Shown here: piece by piece, positions 1 through 12,042 of the stretch | Numbering within the stretch: position 1 is the stretch's first letter | Layout of the letters: each line of letters starts with the position of its first letter | Notes under the pieces: generated by a model | What the model was told of the DNA's origin: nothing | Seen by the model: the letters and a program-made list of their open reading frames with translations, nothing else | Databases searched by the model: none | Origin: Adiantum capillus-veneris | Lineage: Eukaryota > Streptophyta > Polypodiopsida > Polypodiales > Pteridaceae | DNA length: 64,000 bases | Direction: 5' to 3' | Assembly: GCA_014529385.2 (NCBI GenBank) | Contig: CM043959.1 | Location: forward strand, 58,072,753 to 58,136,752 | Program-made: the position numbers and the translations under genes

Positions 1-1050
1 TACTCAAGGGTGATGATGTCAATTTTGCATACACAAGTAACACAACTTACACGGCTAAGCTTGAGACGTGATGGACATCTTTTGTGAGCTTGTAAATTGG
101 AAGGTACACGAAAAGGGAAATGGCATAAAATGCATAAAGAAAACAATGGGGGGACCAAGCAGCAAAGGCAAGGCTTGCTTTGTCCGGACTCATGCAAGGA
201 AGGGTGGACAAAAAGCAAGGAAGATCTAAGTCCAAGGTTTGCAAAGGGCTACTTTTGGAAAAGGGAGAGATCCACTTCTTGAGTTGCATATTTGTATGTT
301 GGGTGTTATGGCATATGCATAACTGCCCACGTGGATCGCCACATCGGCATACATCTCTGCCCTGGCAAAACCATCGCTTCCTCCTCCTCCTTTCAATGCA
401 TGCCCCCTGATGAGGAAGATTACAAATCAAGCTTACTACAACTAAATAATGATCATAGTTTCATTGAGACAGCTTGACTTCGAACCCCAACAAATCCATC
501 CTCACAACTATGCACCACAGCTTGTACTTCATGGATACCAACTAGCATCAATCCATTGCAAAAACATATTAGCTTATCCAAAAGAAAAAAAACGCTTTTC
601 ATTGAAAGTTCATACCTCCTCTAGAAAGAGAACTCATACCTTGCTCTTGGGAGGGTTCACAATGAGAAACCTTACTGCATCATGTGCACTGAAGGACTTT
701 TTCTAGACATCCTTGTCAAGTTACCATTTTACATGTTCTCTCTAGGATGGACAACCATGGAAGTTACTCTTCCTTAGGAATATGCCACCTTGCAATTTTC
801 ACCCCAGGGATGTCTATGTTTCATAATAGCAAGATATTGTGGGTCATCCTTAAATTTGCACACATTACAAGTCTTTATTTTTGCATGACAAAAGGCTCTA
901 ATCCAATCACCCCATCAAATTGCAATGCCAAAATTTAGCTACCCTTCCCACTTTTGGTCCAAACTTTAGTATGGAAATTTAGCCGTCCTCGCCATGGTCA
1001 CCAAAAGAAAAAGGCAATGAAAAATTTCACATTTCAAAGTCTCAATTCAA
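1..1050. other. Non-coding stretch, nothing recognised
   Basis: Both strands were read in all frames. Only short open frames occur, and none shows a recognisable domain, splice structure or codon pattern. No repeat, RNA gene or element end is evident. Probably old transposon-derived intergenic DNA. Confidence 0.5.
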
Positions 1051-1055
1051 TCACA

Positions 1056-1372
1056 CACATTAGCATATGTGGATTGTAAGAGGCAACTTTGAAATAAAGA
1101 AAAAACCCTATTTTAGAATCCAAAAAACACAACAACAAGGGCATTCTCTTGGGCTTGCAATGGATTCATCATCAAATTTATCATACAATCACAAGCTTCA
1201 AGATCTGCACATTAGCATATGTACATTGTAAGAGGCAACTTCAAAATAAAGAAACATGCTATTCTAGGAACCAAAAAACACAACAACAAGGGCATTCTCT
1301 TGGGCTTGCAAGCAACATTTAGTGGTGCTTGCAATGGATCATCGTCAAGTTTATCATACAACCAAAGCTTCT
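1056..1372. repeat. Diverged tandem duplication, two units of about 145-165 bp
   Basis: Unit 1 (about 1056-1199) and unit 2 (about 1207-1372) share the order CACATTAGCATATGT, TTGTAAGAGGCAACTT, AACACAACAACAAGGGCATT, CTCTTGGGCTTGCAA and TTTATCATACAA. Unit 2 has an extra block of about 24 bp after its first GGGCTTGCAA, ending in a second GCTTGCAA, so it probably arose by a small secondary duplication. No protein link is seen. Confidence 0.8.
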
Positions 1373-1615
1373 AAATCTACTTTAGCGAACAGTATCTTGT
1401 AACTTTCGTGCACTCCAAAATTGGTTTTGAAATTTTCACCCTCCTAGAACCAAGAAATCCTTGAAGAAGAGTATCTTCCATGTCCTCTGCACCCATTTGC
1501 AAATTTTGGTGGCAAGACTCTGCGGGGAAGGACAATCTTCAAATTGATGCAAGGGATCCTCCAAAGTTGCTTTGCACCTAGAGCAAGTTTCTTTGCAATC
1601 TCCCTATCAAGAATC

Positions 1616-2830
1616 TTACTCCCAGGTGGGATAGTCCCCCGGCAATACCCTGCAAGTGAATGGGTTCATTGAGCTTGGGCATTTTACAGCGCAAATGTTG
1701 TTTATACTTTTTAGCCACTTCTCTTTTGACCAATTCACCTTCCCCAAAATGTCGAGGGGCATCAATTGATCTACTTTATGAATCAACTTGTTATATGTTT
1801 CCAATGTTTGAATCCCTGTGGGTGTTTTTTGATAGAGCTTTCTTGCTAAATACATAATGGTTTGACCTGTCAATTTGGGTGTGATGGATAAGGAAATGTT
1901 TGATTCCAGTTGGGCAATAGTCATTAATGTCACTATGTCTTCAGACCATCTAGGGATCAACTCTACCAAAAACAAATAGGCATCTAGTAAATCGTCATCA
2001 AACCCTACTGGGTTTTCACCAATTATCACTCTTGATAGATGGTTAGCTCTAACATAAGTTATACCCTTCTTAACAACAACCATGAAGTCAAACTTAAGCG
2101 GATGATAAACCATCTGATAGTCCTTCTTGTATCACATGGTTTATTTACCAAATAAAGGAGAGCTTGGTGGTCTACAAAAAAGGTGAATTTGTTTTCCAAA
2201 AGATAATGCCCAAATTTTTTTACAACATATATCATGCCTAACCCTTCTCTTTCAGTACTAGTGTTAATTCTTTTTGTGGTATTGAGATATCTACTAGCAT
2301 AGCGAACATGAAATCCATGGTTCTCTCACCTAGCTATGCCTAGATTTATCCACTAGCATAATTTGAAGCATCCACAAGTACATGGAATATTTTGTTTCAA
2401 ACTTGTGCTTTGAAGATGGGTGTAGAGGCTAAAACATTCTTCAATTTTTCAAATGATGCTTTGCAATATTTTGTCCATTTGAAGTCATTGATCAGGCCAT
2501 GAAGGGTTTGGCAACAATCGCACACATGTATATGAATTGGAGATAATATCCACACTTTCCTATGAATGATTGCACTTCATTGACATTGGTTGGTCTAGCT
2601 AATTCAATAATGGCCTTACTTTTCTCCATATCTATCGATATCCCATTTTTTGACTCTGTGTCCCAATATTTCCTTGACATGCCATAAACATACACTTTTT
2701 AGAACTTAAAAAAATCTTGTACAAGCGGCACTTCTAAAAAATTTCCTAAGGCGTTCAAAATGATTTTCTCTTAAAGAATAATGAACACAAAGGTCTTCCA
2801 TATAAACTTCTATAAATATCCAAAGATAGT
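1616..2830 (-). pseudogene. Ty3/gypsy pol remnant: RT end and RNase H
   Basis: Read from high to low coordinates, the minus strand gives a decayed reverse-transcriptase tail. At about 2492-2695 it shows NGISIDMEKSKAI and NVNEVQSFIGKCGYY, the connection region of Ty3/gypsy RT. Then DFKWTKYCKASFEKLK (about 2430-2490), the RNase H block with FVDHQALLYLVNK (about 2150-2190), and the post-RNase H linker RANHLSR..DDDLLDAYLF near 2000-2060. Stops and frameshifts separate these pieces, so no protein is made. The C-terminal part of the open frame (1616-1950) does not match integrase as I know it and may come from another sequence. No LTR is visible next to it. Confidence 0.85.
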
Positions 2831-4095
2831 CATTGGGGTTGTGATAACCTAGTGTTGGATACGGTTGTGGAGTCATAAGTACTAGTTAATAAGTACTAGT
2901 TAATAAAGCTTTAGGCAGGATACATATTATGCCAAGGAGTGTCTCTTATCGAATGTAGGATTGGTGCTAGCAAGAAATTTCCATCCACAATGGCCATGCA
3001 TGTAGAGATAGTGGAAATTGTCCCAATATTTGGTTGGAAGGAAAGATCAAGTATGTGTGTTCAAGAGATTGGTGTGCAAGATATTGATATGGTTAAAGAT
3101 ATCTTTTGTAGAGGGGTTGAAGCTAGAAGATATTGTAGAGAGGTCCCATGTTTCTCTATAGTTGGGTTTGCAGGTTTATTGGACAAGCGAGTCATGCATG
3201 TGCTACAAGTGCATGGTTATGAAAAATGCTTTCTTTTTTACCCAAGAGGTGGAGATGATTTTTGACAGAATTTAGCAGGAGGTTGGACATTTGATCCAAG
3301 TGGCAACCATTTTGTGGTGAAGGAGGTAGGGCAACCAACCTGATGAAGATAGGTAGGGATGTGAATAAGACTTAGCAAGTTTCAAATTCAATCAACATCT
3401 TGTGGTTGATGATGAATGCTCAACTAGCGGGTGGGCAATGATGGTACATCCAAAGAGTGTCGATGCCAAAAAATGTGGAGAGTAGCATCAAGGGTACTTA
3501 CAAATGTGTTCTAGAATTCTAGAGCACATGCAAAGACCTAGTGGAGGCAAAGGAGTTCATGATGTGTATGACTTATGTAGTTATGTAGGCCAAGCATAGG
3601 GATTTGATGCTTTAAAAAATGGGTTTCATGTGAAAAGCCTCTTAGAACATGCAAGGCAAGTTGAGTAGTGAAGCCCATATGGTTATTGGTCATAACTAAA
3701 GTAGGTGAGACTCAACTCTACCGCATGAGAGAGGCCAACAAGTCTTGTTCTTTAATTTTTTTTGTAAAACTCGTTTTTTACAAAACGGTTCGTTTAGGGA
3801 GAAGGAAAAGTCTATTTTTTGACATTTTTAAGTCTCAAGCACATAGATTAATTCCACGCTAGTTGAGAGATATTTTAATTCTCACAATCTGCTATTTTTT
3901 TAGGCTATTGGCAAAATAGAGAACGAGAGAAAGCTTTGAGAGAGCCTTTTTGTGTATGTTCCACCATTGCCCATCACTTGCGAAAGAAGCAATATTTGAT
4001 TGCATCTCCCCCCATCCTTTCTTCTTTTCTCTTCTCTTGTGCAATAGCATCGGCATGTGTGCGCGTGTGTGAGCCCCCCAAGCCAAAGTATACAT
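2831..4095. other. Non-coding stretch with an unrecognised 108-aa ORF
   Basis: Between two Ty3 remnants. A short direct repeat (ATAAGTACTAGTTA twice) lies near 2875-2905. An open frame at 2939-3265 (+, 108 codons) has no recognised motif. At 3490-3660 a few fragments faintly recall a plant PPR protein, but without the regular 35-residue pattern. I annotate no gene. Confidence 0.4.

Positions 4096-4140
<45 letters not shown>
4096..4140 (+). repeat. Homopolymer run of 45 G
   Basis: Uninterrupted G from 4096 to 4140, followed by TGGG and a short (GA)n tract to 4158. Long overlapping open frames here (poly-Pro or poly-Gly) are artefacts of the run. The exact length is uncertain in any assembly. 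Confidence 0.95.
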
Positions 4141-4141
<1 letters not shown>

Positions 4142-4351
4142 GGGAGAGAGAGAGAGAGGTGTTATGTGTGCGGTTGAAAATCAAAAGGCTATGAAGCATA
4201 TAGGAATGAGATAAGTTGTGCTTTTGTGTGTGATTGTGGGGTTGGGTGTGTGTAGACGAGTGTTTCAATGAAGTTTTGTTTTTTGATGTGTTTGTTTTAG
4301 AGAATTGGGGTGTTGTGATTCCACTTGAGCTATAGCTCGAGGTGTGTGGGT

Positions 4352-4353
<2 letters not shown>

Positions 4354-4395
<42 letters not shown>
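4354..4395 (+). repeat. (GT)n microsatellite, about 21 units
   Basis: Perfect GT dinucleotide tract inside the 3' end of the neighbouring integrase remnant. In the minus-strand frame it reads as a run of Thr-His, so integrase coding has already been lost at this point. Confidence 0.95.
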
Positions 4396-4397
<2 letters not shown>

Positions 4398-5922
4398 AGA
4401 TTGTTTCCCCTTTCTCCCCTTCCAACATCTTTAAGAAGGAATTTACAAATAGCTTCTATATTCTTTGTCCTCATTGCACGCCCTTCAACTTGATTAGACA
4501 AATCTTTTTCTACAAAATCACCAAATACCCATTTTCCAAAGTCCCAAAGACATTGTGACCAAGTCCACAATCCATTTTTAATGTATGGACAATGGATAAG
4601 TAGGATGTCGTCCATCACAATGCCGTACATTTGGCATGTCACACAAGAGTCCACAAACTCAGCCACTCCCTTATACATCCCTTTCCACCAATATCTTTCG
4701 TTTACTTTGGAAAATTTTGTCCATACACCTCGATGTCCTTCCCATAAACTTTCATGGAACTCCTTGATAATCTCTTCTTGAGTAACCTTATTACACACTA
4801 CCCACAATCTCTTTGTTTAGGATGCTTCCATAAGTAGCCATCCTCAAGAAGTATCCATATGCATTTCTGCTTATCCTCTTAAATTCCTCCTCACTCCAAT
4901 CATCCTTGTTTTGCAAGGTACTTAAGTAGTGACCTATCAAGATCCATTCACCCTCATATATCTCCTCCAAAAAATACTCCAAGTCAAGATACCAAAACAT
5001 GCATGATTACACTTTGCATCAGCAATAGTGTAAAACTATGTGCCTACATCATCTCCTCAACAATCATGTTCTGCTCATCTTCATACCTTGCTATAGATAT
5101 CATATCTACCATCGGATTGATTTTCCTTCCCTACAATATGATTGAACTCAGGATTCAAGGAATTATGTAGGCTATCCATCACAACATAGCAATGTCAAGA
5201 GTTGAACATACTTGTAACCATTCCAAGAAGTGGCAAACAATCAGTTTCCACAATCACTGATGCCTCTATCAAGCACTCCTTGTCACACCTCAATGTTATA
5301 GCTTCTCTCCATAATTCCTTCTTTACCTTTGCATAATCTCATTGGCAAGAACTCATAACCTTAGCCCCAAACCTCACCACATACTTTTTCCCTTGTCATC
5401 TTTCCCTATTGTCCATCTTGTACTTGTAGGATTCATGTCCATTGTCACAAATGACAGGTCTTTCACATGCATAGTCTATCTTTCTCATGGTTTGTGATGA
5501 AAGAAGTAGCTTCTTTAGCTTCCACATGGCTTTTGTGTAATCTTCTTCTCATTGAAACTTTTGATTCTTTCTTAAAAACCTATAAAAAGGATCTGCTACA
5601 TGTACATAATGTGGTATCCAAATAAGATAGAAGACGCAAGTACCACAAAATCTTCAAACTTCAATAATATTTATGCATGTTTCTTTTATGTTTTTGATTG
5701 CATCTATCTTTTTTGGACAAGGTCTTCCACAATCAACACTTTATTAACTCCAAATACATACTTTTGTCGTGAATGGGTAAGATTAACTTCTTCCAACCTT
5801 GACAAAAGCTTCTCCCAGTCTTCGATATGGTATGCAACAAACTTAAAACACCCCTCAAATCCATAGATTCATATTCTTCTTTGTCTTTACATCCTTTGAT
5901 GGGCACATCATCAAGAAATGGC
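4396..5922 (-). pseudogene. Ty3/gypsy pol remnant: RT motif C to integrase
   Basis: Minus strand, high to low. It begins with MPFLDDVPIKGC (about 5885-5920), the catalytic Asp pair of RT in this Ty3 family. It continues through decayed RNase H (YVVRFGAKVM, KKELWREAI, IVETDCLPLLGM at about 5220-5400) and a linker at 4791-5000. Integrase N-terminus follows, with an HHCC zinc finger (EFHESLWEGHRG..RYWWKG..CVTCQMY, about 4610-4790) and DLSNQVEGRAMRTK near 4480. Several frameshifts and stops are present. It starts abruptly at the edge of the neighbouring LTR and ends in simple repeats. It belongs to the same family as the element at 5.9-12.0 kb and roughly covers the part of pol that element lacks. 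Confidence 0.88.
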
Positions 5923-6613
5923 ATAAGCTTAGATACAAGATAGCGGAGAGGCAGAACTGCACTACACACATTCATAGAGCTACCATGGAGTGAAATACAA
6001 ATAAGGGGAAAATTGCCAATTTCTTCAAAGATAAGAAGCAACCCTCTTTCTCTCCCTATGGACAAAAGTGCTGATGTGTCAATTTTTGGGCCTTTTATGC
6101 CAATTTTGGCTAAAATTAGGTCATTTATAGCTTGTTTTAGACCCCAAAAAGACCATTTTTAATATGAAAAATCCCATCAAAGTAAAAAATCCCTAAGTTT
6201 ATGGAATCGCTAGAACATGCATAAAAATCATAGATATGGATCATTTTTCATTATTTTTCCATTTTGGGTCACTTTTAATGCAATTTTCGACACCTCGTGT
6301 CAACTAATATTTTTGGGAATTTTTGCCCACATCAATCTTTGTAGAGGCGAGATGAGTGTGCCACTATGAAATGACTGGAATATGTACATCATCAAACAAA
6401 ATTAAGCATGTTATCAAGTGGAAAAACATGAAACAGTGCCACATCAAAGGCCACGACTCCCTAGAGAAGTATGTACATGACAACAACCGCACTAGCCGCT
6501 TTAGACTATTTACAGTATTTACATTATGTTTTTTTTTATTTCCATACATCAAAAAGTGCTAAAAGTGAGGTGAATGGTTTTATTTCACATTTTGTACGTA
6601 CCATGGCACGACA
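5919..6613 (-). repeat. 3' LTR of the 5.9-12 kb Ty3 element
   Basis: Aligns with 11409-12042 over most of its length. Shared blocks include ATTTTGGGTCACTTTT, GGCGAGATGAGTGTGCCAC, GTATGTACATGACAACAACC and AAAAGTGAGGTGAATG. On the minus strand it starts with TG right after the polypurine tract. Its other end lies near 5919-5923, where the RT fragment of a related copy begins. Confidence 0.85.
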
Positions 6614-6625
6614 TCCATCCCCTCT
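6614..6625 (-). promoter_or_regulatory. Polypurine tract (plus-strand primer)
   Basis: On the minus strand AGAGGGGATGGA lies immediately upstream of the TG that starts the 3' LTR. Position and composition fit the RNase H-resistant primer of LTR retrotransposons, and this fixes the element's orientation as minus. Confidence 0.7.
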
Positions 6626-6699
6626 AAACTTACACATCCTTTGATATGTGCCACAATAGTCTTGCTAAGCGTCAAAACTCATGGTCAAACATTGTACCT

Positions 6700-7660
6700 T
6701 CACTTTAATCCTGAGTTTTCATATAGTTGGATCCACCATCCTCTTCACTTGATTGTTCATCAAATGGATCAACATACTTTCTACTTTTGAATAATTTAAC
6801 ATTTTTTCTTGCAATGGGAATTTTCATTTCTATCCCATCCAGCTCATGTAAGTTGTTAAGTTGCATTTCCATGCACATGCTTAACAACCTAAGGACCTAA
6901 CCATCTCTTGAAAGCTTCCTTATTGGAGAGCTCTGGTTTTCAAGGCTACTATCATACACCAAAACCCAATCACCTTGTTCAATAGATTTTGGTATGAGCC
7001 TATGTCTCTTGTCAAATTTGTCTTTGTTTTTCAACCTTACATCCTTTAGTCGAGCTTGAAGAAGCTCAATGTCTTCATGCCTTCTTTTCGTTCATGATAT
7101 GTGCAACTGAATTTGTTGCTTCTTGAGATAAGGTACACATCCTTGCTAGTCCCAAAGGTGTTTTCATGGTTGTTAACTCTCTACTCTCAACATCTAGCTA
7201 GAATTGATTGTACCCTAAATAGACATCTCCCATTGAGTAAATTGACATGTCTACAAATGCCTCTGTGAATTCATCATCAATTGATCGTGTAACCACATTC
7301 CTTATGGTGACCTTGTTTATAGGTTGAAATGTCTTGTATGAAACACAAAGATCCATTCTTATTAGGCACAATGACCCACCTATTTGAATATTGCGTGCAA
7401 GAATGCTCCAAAATACCCATACCAATATTCTCATCAAGAAACTGTATTAGATTTGGAAAATGTGCTTTTGAAACCAAGACTAAATGCAAATTCTAAGGTA
7501 CACAAGGATAGTGAAGCTCACCATAGATGCAATAACACTAGGATCAACACGCCCTATCTCATGTGGCTAAAAAGAAAAATCCTTACCATGTTCTAAAAGC
7601 ATTTCTTTGAAACACTTCTTCTCTTCTTCTTTAAAAAATCCTCAAAACCAATCTTTAGTT
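6700..7660 (-). pseudogene. Fused RT N-terminal half and integrase C-terminus
   Basis: Minus strand, high to low. RT begins near 7640 (EEKKCFKEMLLEHGK), continues with FLDENIGMGILEHSC and YSNRWVIVPNKNG (7380-7460), KVTIRNV and IYSMGDVYLGYNQF (7198-7320), and RELTTMKTPLGLARMCTL near 7150-7180. At about 7105 RT stops after NSVAHIMN. The sequence passes directly to the integrase tail: EDIELLQARLKDVRLKNKDK (about 7040-7090), DWVLVYDSSLENQ (about 6940-6980) and LHELDGIEMKIPI (about 6815-6855). The RT catalytic FLDD box, RNase H and integrase zinc finger and catalytic core are therefore absent. Frameshifts and stops are scattered throughout. Confidence 0.85.
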
Positions 7661-7893
7661 CTTTTAAAGACTTCATGTGGTGAGCTTGTGTCTAGCTCTT
7701 TTTGGATCCCTAAGATTTGGTGGCAAATAAGATAGTTCTAGCATTCCCTTGCAATCTGATGGTAAAGGTAAAGCCACTAGTCTCGTTTTCTTTGCCACAA
7801 TTTTTTACTTGGTCTCTACTTGAACTTTTGGTCCTTAATTGACATTGAATACTTTTTTATCTTCGAAAGCCTCAATCACTTCATACATTTCCA

Positions 7894-7985
7894 TAGAGAG
7901 CACTTTCACAACTTGGATTCGATCTTGCATGCTAGAATCTAGAGAGCACTTTCACAACGTGGATTCGATCTTGCATGCTAGAATC
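7894..7985. repeat. 46-bp tandem duplication, one mismatch
   Basis: Units 7894-7939 and 7940-7985 both run from TAGAGAGCACTTTCACAAC to CATGCTAGAATC and differ at a single base (CTTGG versus CGTGG). Because 46 is not a multiple of 3, it breaks the reading frame between protease and RT. Confidence 0.95.
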
Positions 7986-8189
7986 CATTATAGCCTCAAA
8001 CTCCAACATAGTATCTACATGAGAAACTTGTTCAAAGAAACCTGAAATGCATTCACCATTTTCCTTCATGTCTTCCTATACATTATACACATATTTTTGT
8101 GCTTTTCTTTTCATATCCTCAAGATTTATAAAGCATATTGACCCATGCTTTGTTAACCCCTAAAAACCTGGAGAAAAAGCTTATCATCC

Positions 8190-8830
8190 CTTTGGATCAA
8201 GAGAGAACTTGTTTCTTCTTGTACCATTGCAATCCCGCTTTATACTGGTACATGACCAAAACCCCTTGTCTCCCTATAGTGTTTGGACTCTGTGTTTGCC
8301 TTTGGTAGAGGATACTCACAAAGACTATCAGGGTTCCTCTCATGATTCTCAAATATAGTCAAAAACTATACATATTGCTTCCCATCTCTACTCTTCATAC
8401 CAGCATAAGTAGAACTGTCATACAAGACCTTTGTTTCCATGTAAATGACTATGATGTATGGCTACCCAAGGTGTAATGGGCTAGGTAGATATCTCCTACA
8501 CAAAGAAGTTTTTCTCATCTTTGAAATTTCCAATGGTCACTTCCACATTTGGAAAATCCCTATATAAATCTCTTGATGAGTTTTTGGTAGCTCTAATCAT
8601 CCGACCATGATCTATGTCTATCGACCACTTGCCCCTGATGTAAAGACTCTTGGACATAAGATTGATTTTGGAGCCATGATCTGTCAATGAAACATATGGC
8701 TCCTCAAGATCACCCACCTTGACCAAAGTTTTGTTGTAGCTCTTGCCGAAAATAGTGGTTTTTATGGGAGTCTTCATCTTCATCATCATCATCCACAAAT
8801 CTAACATAAATATCTCTTCCAAAAGACTAG
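8190..8830 (-). pseudogene. Retropepsin domain of the Ty3 element
   Basis: The minus-strand open frame 8822-8496 (108 codons) contains VSLTDHGSKINLMSKSLY, where the usual DTGA/DSGS catalytic box of aspartic proteases reads D-H-G-S. It is followed by KWSIDIDHGRMIRA and NVEVTIGNFKDEKNFFV, the flap and core of this Ty3 family's protease. The conserved region continues, broken by stops, to about 8190. DHGS instead of D(T/S)G also occurs in related plant Ty3 elements as far as I recall, so it need not be a mutation. Function: cleaves the gag-pol polyprotein. Confidence 0.8.
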
Positions 8831-8879
8831 TAGCATCCTACCACACTCATCACATTCACTCTCGTGTACATGTGTCCTT

Positions 8880-11150
8880 TGTGCATTCAATGACTCTCCT
8901 TCACCTTGAGATTGTGGAGGAATAAACTCAATGAGTGTTTGCCTCTTCCCTTTTATGATATCTATCATTTACTCTCATGAAACTTGCACTTGAATATCCC
9001 AAGAACTTCACCCAAGGTAAGCTCAACTTTATTATTCAAAATCATTTCCTCCAAAACATGCTTTAAGTTTGTGGTAGCTTCAATGTCAGATTGTAGACTG
9101 TACATAGGGCCTTTTACTTTTTCTTTTTCTTGCTCTTTCTTCTTTCATGTAGATGCTTCCTCTATAGGAACCTCAAGAGGAAAAGGCACCGATGGTGAAG
9201 TCTCATAAGAAGGTTTTGGATCCTTCCTTCCTCCAGCTCTTGTAACCCTTTTTGAACTAGAGAGCCGTGCATCCCGACTCTCATGTCTTCAATTCTCTTC
9301 CACAATTGCTTCATTGTTATGGAATTTTGCAAGATAGGCATGCACTAATAAAGAGTCCACATGATCATCCCAACTTATTGTATGGTGAATGCAACCACCA
9401 ACTTGATGTAATATCTGTTTAGTTACCTTTCCTTTTTGGGCTAATGCCACTACATATGGCCACAAACTATCAACCTCCTCAAAAACTTCTTGAGTAGGAT
9501 TTCACCCTTTCTTTGGATTTAGCTCTATCTTTGCTTGATCATTAGGAAGAGAATGGATCTAGGAGGGCCTCTTTATTTGGCAATTTAAGGGATCCAAACC
9601 TCTACTATTAGCAAAGCAATCAAAGGATAGATTTTGAATTCAAACAGGCAAAATGGCTAGTTTATTTAAAATGAAGCACCCCCCCCAAAAAAAAAGTCTA
9701 TCAGGCAAAACCATATCTACAAAAATAGCTTGGCATGTAGATTACAGATCTATAATATTTTCTCAAATTAGAGATCATATGTAGGAGTTATGGAAAGCCA
9801 AAAATCATAAAGTTGTCCACCCCCTTTTTTCGAGAGAAAAGTGCATCCTTTGACCACTCTTAGACCTTGCTTACACACCCACCGTTACTGCACACATGAC
9901 GTGCATCTATTTGTCAAAATGTTAATCTCCTCCATAATCTCATGGAAATTAAAGAGGTCCTCCTAGACCCCATCCTCTTCCTAATGAGGTGGCAGCCTCC
10001 ATTGCAAAGATTGCATGACTGGTCACTATATCCTTTAATAGCTTCCTCATACCTTTTTTCCAAAGCTAGTTCCTAACGGCATACCTATCTCCCACAGATG
10101 GATCTTCTCATCCTTAAAAAAACACAATATCTCATATGAAATACTCAATGAATCTATCACAATCCCTTTTTCCATTGTCTATGCTATCACACCATATGCG
10201 TATGTGCACAAATCCTTCTTTGCTATGGGATTTCTCTCGGAAGGTTTCCCATGCTCTTCAAGCCTTGACAACTTTAACTTCATTTCTCACATGCCCTTAA
10301 CAAGCTCATCAAGCATAGAACTGTCACCTTTTGGACTCACAATAGCAGGCTTTGTTAGAATCTCTAACTTCCTCAATAGTTCACTACTGGAAAATCCTTC
10401 TTTTGGCTTTGCAACCATTTGAATAAAGTTCTTTTTGTAACCCTTTTACAGTTCTCCATGAATTATTCCTCCTTTAGGGATAATTTGCATTGCTACCAAT
10501 CGCTTGCATGCTCCTCATTGATCCCCCGTACATTGTCATTAATTATAGGGACCACAACAAGCTTAAAACTATGAATCATGTCCACCTTTGGTACCTGTTG
10601 TAATGCCATCTCCCTCACATAACCACAAATACTTTGTGACATCTTTTCCTTCAAACTCTTTCATTTTTTCCACAATATTTTGAAGGTCTTTGGTTGCTAA
10701 CACATTACTTCTTTATGCATCTTGTTGTTGCTACATAAACATAGTAAATGCTTGAAACATTTGCATTATACCTTGATCAAATTGCATACCATGTTACTCT
10801 TGTTGATCCATACCTTTAAGTATTTATATTGAAACCTTTGAAAAAATAGTTTTTGAACCATCATCCCAACTACTTTGCATCAAGTTCACCAAAAGCGTGT
10901 CAAAAATGTGCAATTTAGATGGGAAGGTGCAAAACCTTTGGCTATGAGAGTTCATGATGAGGGTCACAAAAACTTTGGTCAAATTTTCTTATGGAATTCA
11001 CCAATCCTATTCCCAAAAATATGGCTTAAAGTCTAAGAGCATTTGTGATACGTTAGTCACAAACCTTATTCCCTATTGTGATTGGAATCTACTTGTTTTT
11101 GTATGCGATTTTGTGATGAAAGGATCACAAAAAACAACAAATTTTACTTA
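8880..11150 (-). pseudogene. gag remnant of the Ty3 element
   Basis: Minus strand between 5' LTR and protease. Recognisable gag-like pieces are FEGKDVTKYLW (about 10640-10680), a long middle region with stops, and a better-kept C-terminal part at 9000-9500: EEVDSLWPYVVALAQKGKV, then a charged Lys/Glu-rich stretch, then GPMYSLQSDIEATTNLKHV and ELTLGEVLGIFKCKFHESK. The last two blocks are typical of the gag C-terminus next to protease in this family. No zinc knuckle is visible. Several stops interrupt it. Its job would be particle formation. Confidence 0.6.
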
Positions 11151-11408
11151 AAAGAGAAATGAAAAACATTGAAGTTTCAGCCATGAAACCTCAACTCTCA
11201 TACAAGCACAAATCCCATTCAAAATCCAAACCTCTTTCATGGAATCTTGTAGCCTCACCCCTAATTACATAGTCGTAACTTCAAACTATTGAAAGAAAAT
11301 CACGAGCTTCCACCTTCATGTCAACCATTTTTTAATTTAATAAAGATTTAAGAGCTTCCATATGGAAGCCCACACACAATTTTGATGAAGGGAAACCCTA
11401 ATTCACTC

Positions 11409-12042
11409 GCACACAAGCTCAAATACAAGATAGCAGAGAGGAGACATTGCACTACACATTCATAGAGCTCCCATGAAGTGAAATACACAAAAGAGGGAAA
11501 ATTGCCAATTTTTGTAGTCAAAGGAAGCAGCCCTTTTTTGTCTCCATGGACAAAAGTGCTGATGTGTCAAGTTTGGGCCTTTTATGCCAATTTCGACCAA
11601 AACTAGGTCATTTTTTAGCACATTTTTGACCAAAAATCGACCATTATTGATGTAAAAAATCCCAAACAGAGTTGAAAGAGAGTCTAAAATTTATGGATCA
11701 CTTATGTAGGCATAAAAATATAATTATCCATTAATTTTCCATTTTGGGTCACTTTTCATGCAATTTTATGATGATTTTCTCATCAGCTCTATTTTTGGTA
11801 ACTTTTGTCCGCATCAATCTTTATGGGCGAGATGAGTGTGCCACCATGAAACGTGGGAAAGAATGCAACAATGTCACATCTAGGCCATCACTCCCAAATA
11901 GGTATGTACATGACAACAACCGCAGTAGTCGCTTTAGTAAATATCACAATATGCCCATTATTTTTATTCCCATGCATCAAAAAGTGTCAAAAGTGAGGTG
12001 AATGTTTTTATTTTGCATTGTTTACATACCATGGCATGAAAA
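11409..12042 (-). repeat. 5' LTR of the 5.9-12 kb Ty3 element
   Basis: Direct-repeat partner of 5919-6613, same block order, with small insertions and deletions. Its outer end is near 12042 (minus strand TCATGCCATGG, matching TCGTGCCATGG of the 3' LTR). No clear tRNA primer-binding site beginning TGG is seen on its inner side, so that site is degraded or unusual. Confidence 0.83.

Larger units (their letters stand above)
5919..12042 (-). mobile_element. Ty3/gypsy LTR retrotransposon with internal deletion
   Basis: Two similar sequences of about 630-695 bp (5919-6613 and about 11409-12042) lie in the same orientation. Between them, on the minus strand, are gag, aspartic protease, the N-terminal half of RT, the C-terminal tail of integrase and a polypurine tract directly before the 3' LTR. 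This is the canonical order of an LTR retrotransposon. The catalytic half of RT, RNase H and the integrase core are missing, so it cannot move on its own. Matching target duplications were not found: the left side abuts RT of a related copy and the right side abuts integrase of another Ty3 family. LTR divergence is considerable, so it is old. Confidence 0.87.

Noticed and set aside
3490-3700. Possible PPR protein pseudogene
   Set aside because: A few residues recall plant PPR motifs but the 35-residue periodicity is not visible and frames are broken.
3900-4268. Overlapping frames with poly-Pro or poly-Gly on both strands
   Set aside because: Produced by the 45-base G run and the following GA tract.
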